This document shows positions 42,565-50,082 of a DNA stretch of 64,000 nt, piece by piece. The position numbers and the translations under genes are program-made. Numbering within the stretch: position 1 is the stretch's first letter; the number at the start of each line of letters is the position of its first letter. The notes beneath the pieces were generated by a model that saw only the letters and a list, made by a program, of their open reading frames with translations, made no database searches and was not told the DNA's origin. The DNA lies in the NCBI GenBank assembly GCA_963701675.1, contig OY969623.1, forward strand, positions 3,844,001 through 3,908,000, read 5' to 3'. Source of the stretch: G963701675 sp963701675. GTDB taxonomy: Bacteria > Planctomycetota > Planctomycetia > Gemmatales > Gemmataceae.

Positions 42565-45500
42565 TTACGTCACGAGGCGCCAGCGCCACAAGCGCACCGT
42601 ACCATCGACGCTCGAACTAGCCAGCGTCTTGCCGTCCGGCGAAAACGCCACCGACGTGACTCGGCCACGATGGGCCGAAATGGTCGCGACTTCCTGCCAG
42701 GCATTCAGATCCCAAATCTTGAGGGCGCCATCACCGCTGCCGACGGCAAGCCGTTTTCCATCGGGCGTGAAGGCCATGCTGTAAACACCGCCCGTGTGAC
42801 CTCTAAGCGTGTGTCGGAGTTCGTGGAAGTCCCGATCGAAGAACAGCACCGTACCTTCTCCGGTGCCGGCGACAACGAATGGCGCCTTTGGATGAAACGC
42901 GACACTGCTTGCGGTCATGAGGTTCTCGGAAATCGTGACCAACTCTTGGACCGTCGTCCCGTTCCACAACTTAATTCCGAATGGTTCAGAGCCCACTGAC
43001 GCAAGGAGTTCGCCGGTCGGCGCGTAGGCCATGCTAAGCACACACTCGCTGTGGGCTTGCGTCGTCATTCTGGCTTCGTGGGTGCCCAGGTCCCAAAGTT
43101 TCAAGACGCCTTTGAAATCGCCAGTGGCGAGAGAATTGGTCGATGGATGAAAGGCTAGCCCGAAGATGGGGAACTCACCGGCAGTCAGCGTGGCGAGCAG
43201 ATTTCCGGTGCGAAACTCCCAGAGCTTCACCTTTCCGTCCGCGGCGGCGGTCGCCAGAGTTTGGCAATCGGGAGAAAAAGCCAGTCGAGCAATCAGCGCG
43301 GCGTGTCCGTCCTCGCCAAGGCGTTTCCCGGCCGGGAATGCCGTTTCCATCTTTCCGGTGGCCACATTCCATAAGCGGATGACACGGTCCTGCCCCGCCG
43401 AGGCCAACCACTTGCCGTCCGGAGAAAAATTGACCGCCCCCACCGAGCCGGTGTGACCCCGTAAGGTGTCACGTTCCTCGGTCGTTGGCAGTTCCCAGAT
43501 CTTAACCACCTTGTCGTACCCACCCGTCGCAATACTTCGCCCGTCGGCAGCAACCGCGAGCGTCTGGAGTTGGCCGACATGTCCGACAATAGTCCCCGCC
43601 GGCTTGCCGGTTTCGACGTTCCAAAGTTTGACGGTGCGATCGCGGCTCGCCGTTGCCAGCATCGAACCATTTCCCACGAACGACAACTGGCTGACACGCG
43701 CCGCATGTGCAGCGAATGTGTGTTTGACCTTGCGACTCTGCAGATCCCAGATGAAGACCGAACCTCGATTATCGCCCGCAGCCAGTGTCCGGCCGTCGGC
43801 TGACACTGCCACGCTGTAGATTTGGCCATAGTTGCCCGTGAACGTCTCGATTTCCGACCCGTCCGCCACACGCCATAGTCGCACGCTTCCGTCCCAACTT
43901 CCACTGGCCAGCGTCGATCCGTCGCCGATGAACGCCACCGACGAAACTGCCCCTTGATGCCCGGAGAAGCTTCTAGCCTCTTCACGGGTGGAAACGTCCC
44001 ACAGTTTGAGTTCTCCGTACTTGTTTTCGAGTTGCAACACCCCGGCGCCGGACGCCAATGTCTTGCCGTCGGGACTGAAGGCAACCGAGTAGATTTCGCA
44101 GGTGTGTCCTTCCAGCGTCGCAAGTTCGGCCGAAGTTTCAATATCCCAAAGCCGAATCGTACGGTCCCCACTTCCGGTTGCCAGAGTCTTACCGTCGGGA
44201 GCGAACGACAAGGTCACCACCGCACCTGAATGTCCGCGCAGAGTCGCCTTTTCCTCACCGGTCGCGACATCCCAGATCTTGACCGTGTAATCGCCGCCGC
44301 CCGCAGCCAATAATCGACCGTCGGGACTGAAAGCAACCTCTTCGACGTTCCCGGTATGGCCACGCAGGATCAAACGTTCGTTGTGGCACAGTTGCCAAAG
44401 ACGATACCACTCGAAGCCACGCAAGTCTTCGTGTCCATCTTCTGGCCGGTGGGTTTCGAGCAACTCGAGCACGCGTTCGACATTCTCGTTCTGCCATGCT
44501 TGATGTGCCAGCAGCATGTGAGCCGTGTAGAGCGACCCTCGTGTTTCCCGCTCTTGGGCCTCCGCAAGAACCTGATGTTCCTGCGCCTGCCGCGCTTGCT
44601 CCGACTGGAATTCAGCCTCGGCCTTGTTCAAACGTTCGCGGTCGAGTGCGCTCTGGAATCGAGCGTTCGACCACAACACACTCAAGATCGCCAGGGCAAT
44701 TAAACCGACAGCTGTGCTAGCCAGAAACGCCGCCAGTGCCGGCCGACGCCGGACCCATTTAACGCCTTGCCCCCACGGACCCGTGCGTCGGGCGAGGATG
44801 GGCTTGCCGTCGGTAAACCTCTCCAGGTCGTCCGCAAGGTCGGCGGCACGGAGATAGCGCTTGACCGGTTCTTTTGCCAAACACTTCAGACAAATGGTCT
44901 CGATATCCCGCGGCAGCTTCGGAACCAATCGACCGGGTGGAATGACATCGCCGCGACATACCTGTTCGACCGTATCAATCGGCGATTCACCGCGATACGG
45001 AGGCCGCCCGGTCAGCAATTCGTAGAGGATAGCGCCCAATGCGTAGACATCGGTGGCCGGTCCAATGGCGCGGGTGTTCCCGGTCGCCTGTTCGGGCGCC
45101 ATGTAACTCGGCGTGCCGAGAATATCTCCCGTTGCCGTGCCCCCGTCATCGGACCCGAGTTGTTTTGCCAAGCCGAAGTCGGTGATCTTAGGTCGGAAGG
45201 ATGAAGGATGAAGGATGAAGGATGAATCGGAAATCACTTCGTTGGTTTCATCCTTCATCCTTCCGCCTTCATCCTTTTGGAGAAGGATGTTACTCGGCTT
45301 GAGGTCTCGATGCAGAATACCGCGCTGATGGGCGCATTCCACCGCGCGCGCCAGCGTGATGATGAACTTGGCAGCCTGCATGCTCGGTTGTGGCTGACCC
45401 TTGGTGAAGTCGGCCAAGGTGCCGCCGTCGACGTATTCGAGCGAAAAGAACGGTTGTCCGTCCTGCTCCCCGATCTCGTAGACCTGAACAATGTTGGGAT

Positions 45501-46119
45501 GCTGAAGTTGCGCGACCGCCTCGGCCTCGCGGCGGAAGCGCTCCAGTTCTTCGGTGCTGGCGTGGGCGCCGGAGAGAATCCGTTTCAGAGCGACGATTCG
45601 TTTCAGTCCGACTTGCCGGGCCTTGAAAATGATGCCCATGCCGCCGCGACCGATGGTCTCCAAAATCTCGTAACCGGGTATCTCGGCGCCTCGCGCATTG
45701 CCGACCTGACCGCGAATGGAATGGTCGCGAAGCCCCAAAACCGTTTGCTCTACGTCTGGAAATCGCCGGCGAAGTTCTTGCGGCGATGGAACGTCGCCGG
45801 CGTCGGCGCGAAGACGAACCTCTTCTCGGAGAAGTGCGATCAGGTGCTCGGTGTCTCGAAGTTGCGGGAAGCGACTCAGGTATTCCTCTACTTGCGGCGG
45901 GTTGACTACCGTGGCGTCGACGTCACGAGTCTTCCATTTCTTCCAGCCAAACTCCAGGTCGATGCAAACGAGTTCGCGTAATGTCGCAGGGAAACGCGGA
46001 TCGTTAGCGGCAGGGAGAAATGCGTCGATCGGCTGTGGTTGGCCTGACCGCCACGCCGCCTCGAACCGTCGACGGGCAGTTTCGTCAATGGTGTCGCGGT
46101 AGTCGTGCTCATCGGGCAT
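42565..46119 (-). CDS. Ser/Thr protein kinase with WD40 propellers
   Basis: 1184 residues from ATG 46119; an ATG at 46161 is in frame but falls inside the sigma gene. The kinase domain (about 170-460) has P-loop IGRGGMGIIFKARQ, Lys in VALKRIL, catalytic loop LHRDLKPSNILL and DFGLAKQ, APEQA, with GGATGAA repeat-derived residues (KDEGGRMKDETN...) inserted between the catalytic loop and DFG. A membrane helix (LAAFLASTAVGLIALAILSV) follows, then about 14 WD40 repeats (VAFSPDGRLLAAGGGDYTVK IWD-type) to the end, forming two propellers. The start overlaps the sigma factor stop, so the pair is coupled. Likely membrane-bound signal sensor or scaffold. Confidence 0.93.
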   Translation of the reverse strand: MPDEHDYRDTIDETARRRFEAAWRSGQPQPIDAFLPAANDPRFPATLRELVCIDLEFGWKKWKTRDVDATVVNPPQVEEYLSRFPQLRDTEHLIALLREEVRLRADAGDVPSPQELRRRFPDVEQTVLGLRDHSIRGQVGNARGAEIPGYEILETIGRGGMGIIFKARQVGLKRIVALKRILSGAHASTEELERFRREAEAVAQLQHPNIVQVYEIGEQDGQPFFSLEYVDGGTLADFTKGQPQPSMQAAKFIITLARAVECAHQRGILHRDLKPSNILLQKDEGGRMKDETNEVISDSSFILHPSSFRPKITDFGLAKQLGSDDGGTATGDILGTPSYMAPEQATGNTRAIGPATDVYALGAILYELLTGRPPYRGESPIDTVEQVCRGDVIPPGRLVPKLPRDIETICLKCLAKEPVKRYLRAADLADDLERFTDGKPILARRTGPWGQGVKWVRRRPALAAFLASTAVGLIALAILSVLWSNARFQSALDRERLNKAEAEFQSEQARQAQEHQVLAEAQERETRGSLYTAHMLLAHQAWQNENVERVLELLETHRPEDGHEDLRGFEWYRLWQLCHNERLILRGHTGNVEEVAFSPDGRLLAAGGGDYTVKIWDVATGEEKATLRGHSGAVVTLSFAPDGKTLATGSGDRTIRLWDIETSAELATLEGHTCEIYSVAFSPDGKTLASGAGVLQLENKYGELKLWDVSTREEARSFSGHQGAVSSVAFIGDGSTLASGSWDGSVRLWRVADGSEIETFTGNYGQIYSVAVSADGRTLAAGDNRGSVFIWDLQSRKVKHTFAAHAARVSQLSFVGNGSMLATASRDRTVKLWNVETGKPAGTIVGHVGQLQTLAVAADGRSIATGGYDKVVKIWELPTTEERDTLRGHTGSVGAVNFSPDGKWLASAGQDRVIRLWNVATGKMETAFPAGKRLGEDGHAALIARLAFSPDCQTLATAAADGKVKLWEFRTGNLLATLTAGEFPIFGLAFHPSTNSLATGDFKGVLKLWDLGTHEARMTTQAHSECVLSMAYAPTGELLASVGSEPFGIKLWNGTTVQELVTISENLMTASSVAFHPKAPFVVAGTGEGTVLFFDRDFHELRHTLRGHTGGVYSMAFTPDGKRLAVGSGDGALKIWDLNAWQEVATISAHRGRVTSVAFSPDGKTLASSSVDGTVRLWRWRLVT
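45197..45278. repeat. GGATGAA heptamer hairpin inside the kinase gene
   Basis: Plus-strand AAGGATG AAGGATG AAGGATG AAGGATGAA (45197-45226) pairs with a TTCATCC-rich stretch (45247-45278). The kinase frame stays open across it and reads about 28 extra residues including DSSFILHPSSF. The same family occurs at 20582-20610. Confidence 0.85.
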
Positions 46120-46720
46120 CGATGGCACTCTCCAATTGCCGTTCGAGATGCGATTGGACAATCTTCACAAGTCGTCGGACGGTTCGTTCCGAACAGCCCA
46201 ACTTCTCGGCAATCTCTTCATGCGTGAAATTCTGGAGCTTGAGATCGACTACCTGTCGTTGTTCGTCATCGAGCGAAGCTAAAAGCTTTTGCAGCTCGTC
46301 GTCAAACTCCGCGGCCTCCGACGGCGTCGGCTCATCGGAGGGAACGGAAAACTCCATGGCACTGGCGTCTTCCGAACTCGCGGCGCCCCGGGCTTCCTGG
46401 TCCATGCTGCGCTTGCGCCGCAGATGAAAGCGAAGTAGTCGACGCACCTTATTCAACGTGATGGCGCAAAGCAGGCTCCAGAGTTGGGTGCTGTCCCCGA
46501 GCGTAAACTGCCCGTCCTGTGCGCGACGCAGAAACGTCCGACACACGGACTGAACGACGTCGTCGGGCTCGACACGCCTTCGGATGCCGCCTTCCAAGTG
46601 CTTATCCGCAAGGCGGTACAGCAGCGGGCCATAGTTGTCCCAAAAGTCTCGAACTGTTTTCGGGTCGCCCTCACGTATTCCATCAAGGAGACGCAACCAC
46701 TGATCGGGTGCTTCGGACAT
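46109..46720 (-). CDS. ECF-type RNA polymerase sigma factor
   Basis: 203 residues from MSEAPDQWLRLLDGI; an upstream in-frame start at 46816 is out of family. Region 2: FWDNYGPLLYRLADKHLEGG, PDDVVQSVCRTFLRRAQDG. Region 4: LASLDDEQRQVVDLKLQNFT, HEEIAEKLGCSERTVRRLVK. It is the planctomycete-type ECF factor linked to a Ser/Thr kinase; its stop overlaps the WD40 kinase gene by 11 bases. Compared with the factor at 3832-4407 it has a longer linker between regions 2 and 4. Confidence 0.9.
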   Translation of the reverse strand: MSEAPDQWLRLLDGIREGDPKTVRDFWDNYGPLLYRLADKHLEGGIRRRVEPDDVVQSVCRTFLRRAQDGQFTLGDSTQLWSLLCAITLNKVRRLLRFHLRRKRSMDQEARGAASSEDASAMEFSVPSDEPTPSEAAEFDDELQKLLASLDDEQRQVVDLKLQNFTHEEIAEKLGCSERTVRRLVKIVQSHLERQLESAIDAR

Positions 46721-46905
46721 GGCGAGCCTTGGAGGGACGCGACAGGTATCGTTTTGATCGTAGCAGGCCGACGGAAGGTCTTCAACGTTACACAGAAAGT
46801 AACGCGAACTTCGCACCTTAGAACGGCATCCTTACTGGATTAGCCGGCGTGCGGAAAAGGTTGACGGTTCGTAAAGCTGCCCCTAAAGTGAGGTCTGTCT
46901 CGTCT

Positions 46906-46978
46906 GGTGAGGTAGCTCAGCTGGTAGAGCGGAGCCCTGAAAAGGCTTAGGTCGCCGGTTCAATCCCGGCCCTCACCA
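46906..46978 (+). tRNA. tRNA-Phe (anticodon GAA)
   Basis: A cloverleaf is complete: acceptor GGTGAGG with CCTCACC, D arm GCTC/GAGC, anticodon stem GAGCC/GGCTT (one G-T pair) around loop CTGAAAA giving anticodon GAA, and T arm GCCGG TTCAATC CCGGC. The discriminator is A at 46978; the CCA end is not encoded. It lies between the sigma-kinase operon and the TIR gene. Confidence 0.93.
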
Positions 46979-47030
46979 CTCAATTCAAAGCAGCAGCCTG
47001 CTTCATCGTGATAGTGGCCACGTGAACCCC

Positions 47031-47073
47031 GGCGACTCAACGCTCGTCGGCACATCCGGCGAGCGTCGAGCCG
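47031..47073. repeat. imperfect hairpin repeat
   Basis: GGCGACTCAACGCTCGTCGG (47031-47050) and CCGGCGAGCGTCGAGCCG (47056-47073) pair at 15 of 18 positions with a five-base loop. It lies between tRNA-Phe and the TIR gene stop. Fits the intergenic hairpin class of the window. Confidence 0.65.
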
Positions 47074-47110
47074 TTAGGCCGGCGTGCGTATTATGGCAAC
47101 CGCTCACTTT

Positions 47111-47130
47111 CCGTTCTTGTAGTAGTTCGG
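47111..47130. repeat. direct repeat copy 1 (copy of the S41 peptidase gene end)
   Basis: CCGTTCTTGTAGTAGTTCGG on the plus strand is identical to 50090-50109. On the minus strand it reads PNYYKNGK and then a stop, as does the true peptidase end, with synonymous changes around it. It lies just past the 3' end of the TIR gene, so the two copies flank that gene. Confidence 0.85.
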
Positions 47131-47146
47131 ACACACTCGTAAGCGG

Positions 47147-49984
47147 CTACGATTCAGCCAACCCACGGCGGGCTTCGGCCTCGACTTCCTCGAACTGCTG
47201 TTGGATTTCTTCTTTCGAGCGGCCCATTGCCGAAAGAAGGCCAGCGTAGTTTCTTCTTGTGGCTCGGAGATGTGGATGTGGATGCCCGGTGCGTAGCTGA
47301 AACTGGATGAAGATGATCACCACCCGCCGCATCAGCGGCTCGGCCTCGGCCAGCCGGTTGGTGTCCTTAAGCAACATTGCCAGGTTGTTGAGGTCTCCGG
47401 CGACGTTGGGATGGTCAGAGCCGAAGTTGCGCTCGTCGATGACCAGGGCCCGCCGCACCAGCGGCTCGGCCTCGGCCAGCCGGTTGGTGGACCGGAACAA
47501 AGATGCCAGGGCGTTGAGGTCTCTGCCGACGTCGGGATGATCAGCACCGTAGCTGCGCTCGTCGATGGCCAAGGCACGCTGTATCAGCGGCTCGGCCTCC
47601 GCCAGCCGGTTGGTCTCCGTAAGCAGCAGGGCCAGGTTGTTGAGGTCCGTGGCGACCTTGGGGTGATCGGGTCCGAAGCTGTGCTCGTGGATGGCCAGGG
47701 CCCGTCGCATCAGCGGCTCGGCTTTGACCAGTCGCTTGGAGGCCTGAAGCAACACGGCCAGGTTATTGAGGCGGATGGCGACGTTGGGATGGTGGGGGCC
47801 AAAGCTGTGCTCGTCGATGGCCAGGGCGCGCCGCATCAGCGGCTCGGCCTTGGCCAGCCGGTTGGTGTCCTTCAGTAACTGAGCCAGGTTGTTAAGGGCC
47901 GTCGCCACGTTGGGGTGATCTTTGCCCAGGCTCCGTTCGAAAATCGCCACCACGCGAGCCATGAGCGGCTCGGCCTCGAGCAGCCGGTTGTTAGCGTGGA
48001 GGAACGCGGCCAGGTTGTTGAGGCGGATGGCGACTTCGTAGTGGTCGGCGCCGAAGCTGTGTTCCTTGATCGCAAGGGACCGTCGCATCAACGGCTCGGC
48101 CCGGGTCCATTCCGCGACATCACGCCATCGCAGGCCTATCTGGTTCATCAGCAACGAACTCTCTGGATGCCCGGACTCATCCCAAAGCCAGGCGAGGGCG
48201 TCGAGCGGTTCCAGCTCCCAGCGAGCTTCTTGCCAATTGCTCGTTTGCTGCAGAGCCGTATCGCGGGATCGCACCAACGCGTGGACGCGTTCTTGACGCG
48301 CCTGAAGCTGGTCGCCGGGCAATTCGCGCCGCAATAATTCTTGCACCAACCGGTGAACGCGCACCAGGCGCCGCGCGGTCGTCTCTTCTTCCACGGGAGT
48401 AAGCAGGCCCAGCCGAACCAGCCTTAGACAAAGGGCTTCCCATGGATCGCCCCATCTGCCGACCTCTCGGAGCGCCGGGAAGTCCTCTACGAGCAACGCC
48501 CGCAGCCAGGGCAACGGCACCAGGTCTGGCGGCAGCAGCGCGGCGTACTCCATCGCCCGCCGCTCCTCTGGCCGCAACTCGGCAAGCGTCGGGCCAAGGA
48601 CCGCCTGTAACCGCTTTTCGTGGTTGTGCCGGCGCAGCTCGACGTCCCGATCCTCCGCCAGCACGTCGAGGTCTTCGAGGCCAATCCCCGCCCCGACGCT
48701 CGTATAAGTCGCCGAGGGCTTCACCGCCAGCCCCGCGGCCACTAGCTCGATGGCCAGCGCGAACCCGCCGAGCTTGCGGATGATCGCCTGCGCGGCCACA
48801 CGCTCGGGGTCATCGGCGAACGGGCGATACTTCTCCATCAGGTCGAGCGCATCCTCGGGTTTGAGCTCGCCGAGCATGAGCCAGCTTGGATGCGCCGCCG
48901 ATGCCAGGCGCGTGGTGGCGAGCAGGTGTAGCTGCGGGCCGAGCACCGTCAGCGCGTCGGTCTGCTGGTCGGACACCAGGTCCGGATCGGTGACGTTATC
49001 CAGTACCAGCAGAACGGGGCCGATCTGGTCGAGGCGTTCGCGGAGGCAGCGCAGGACCGCGGCGAAATGGTCGGCGGGAATCTTGCGTTCCTCGTCGGAG
49101 ATGCGGGAACGGAACTGGCCGTCGCTGCCGAGGTGCAGGAGGGCGTCGGTAAGCTGCGTTTGCCGTTCGCAGGGGATGTAGAAACGCCCGCCGGGGTAGA
49201 CGCCGGCGTAGGCATGAGCGAAGGTGAAGGCCAGCTCGGTCTTGCCGATGCCGCCGAGGCCGTGAATGCCGGAGATGACGCCGGCGTGGTTGTCGGTGAG
49301 CTTGCGCCGCAGCTCGACGAGTTCGTCAAGCCGGCCGGAGAACTTCCGGTTGTAGGCCGGGACCGTGCTGTAGCTCTGGTCCACACGGGCGGCTTCTTGG
49401 GTGCGGCGGTCGAGGTCTTCCGCCAGGCGGCGAAGCTCCTTCCGCAGGTCGGCCTGTCGCAGCGCCTCCAGGCCGGCGTGGTAGAACGGCTGCACGGCGC
49501 TCAATTGCCGGCGGCGGAATTCCTTGACGATGGGCGCGAGATCGTTCGTGAAGCGGTCGTGCGGGGCGGGCACGCCGCAAAGCTCGGCGACCCGGCGCGC
49601 GACCTCGAGTTCGGGCAAGATCGGCCGGGACACGAAGCCCGGCACCTCGACGATGTAGATCGGCGCGGCCCCGGACGACAGAATGTGCCGGGCGATTTCC
49701 TGGTCGATCCACGCTTTCCATTCCTTGCGGCAAACGTCGCTGGCGAAGTAGCGCGGCGAGAGGAACGCGAGGAAGAGCCTGGCTTTGGTCAGCCCCTTAT
49801 TGAAGATCTCGGTTTCCCAGTGGCTGAAATTGCGGATGTCCTGGCGGTCGAAGAAATACGTGAGCGCGCGCCCGCCGGTAAACTCGCGGTGTTCCTCGAT
49901 GAGCGCGTCGAGGAAGCGCTCGATCCATCCCTCGCGGTTATCCGCCCGGGAATACGACACGAACAGGTCATAGTCATCGGACAC
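47147..49984 (-). CDS. TIR-NB-ARC-TPR STAND protein, putative defence protein
   Basis: 945 residues from a GTG (49984). TIR domain 1-150: DYDLFVSYSRADN at the start and, near 76-92, SPRYFASDVCRKEWKAW, where Glu88 fits the catalytic Glu of NAD-cleaving TIRs. NB-ARC/STAND ATPase about 210-500: P-loop GIHGLGGIGKT (239-249), Walker B VLLVLDN (324-330). After a linker, seven TPR repeats of about 42 residues of the kinesin-light-chain type run from about 640 to 930 (RRALAIDEHSFGPHHPNVAI). TIR-STAND proteins usually sense phage components and then destroy NAD; this is an inference here. Base composition is richer in G+C than neighbours and the gene is flanked by a direct repeat. Confidence 0.88.
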   Translation of the reverse strand: MSDDYDLFVSYSRADNREGWIERFLDALIEEHREFTGGRALTYFFDRQDIRNFSHWETEIFNKGLTKARLFLAFLSPRYFASDVCRKEWKAWIDQEIARHILSSGAAPIYIVEVPGFVSRPILPELEVARRVAELCGVPAPHDRFTNDLAPIVKEFRRRQLSAVQPFYHAGLEALRQADLRKELRRLAEDLDRRTQEAARVDQSYSTVPAYNRKFSGRLDELVELRRKLTDNHAGVISGIHGLGGIGKTELAFTFAHAYAGVYPGGRFYIPCERQTQLTDALLHLGSDGQFRSRISDEERKIPADHFAAVLRCLRERLDQIGPVLLVLDNVTDPDLVSDQQTDALTVLGPQLHLLATTRLASAAHPSWLMLGELKPEDALDLMEKYRPFADDPERVAAQAIIRKLGGFALAIELVAAGLAVKPSATYTSVGAGIGLEDLDVLAEDRDVELRRHNHEKRLQAVLGPTLAELRPEERRAMEYAALLPPDLVPLPWLRALLVEDFPALREVGRWGDPWEALCLRLVRLGLLTPVEEETTARRLVRVHRLVQELLRRELPGDQLQARQERVHALVRSRDTALQQTSNWQEARWELEPLDALAWLWDESGHPESSLLMNQIGLRWRDVAEWTRAEPLMRRSLAIKEHSFGADHYEVAIRLNNLAAFLHANNRLLEAEPLMARVVAIFERSLGKDHPNVATALNNLAQLLKDTNRLAKAEPLMRRALAIDEHSFGPHHPNVAIRLNNLAVLLQASKRLVKAEPLMRRALAIHEHSFGPDHPKVATDLNNLALLLTETNRLAEAEPLIQRALAIDERSYGADHPDVGRDLNALASLFRSTNRLAEAEPLVRRALVIDERNFGSDHPNVAGDLNNLAMLLKDTNRLAEAEPLMRRVVIIFIQFQLRTGHPHPHLRATRRNYAGLLSAMGRSKEEIQQQFEEVEAEARRGLAES

Positions 49985-50082
49985 GAGTGTTACCTAAAGA
50001 ACGCGTGCCGTCCGCGGCGCAATCCCGCCGGCACCTATCATGATATGCGTTCGGTGATCCCACTCGATCTTCGTCGCACGAA

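Noticed and set aside
46906..46978. tRNA-Phe as an integration site for the TIR gene
   Set aside because: No copy of the tRNA 3' end was found near 50 kb; the direct repeat is instead the peptidase gene end.
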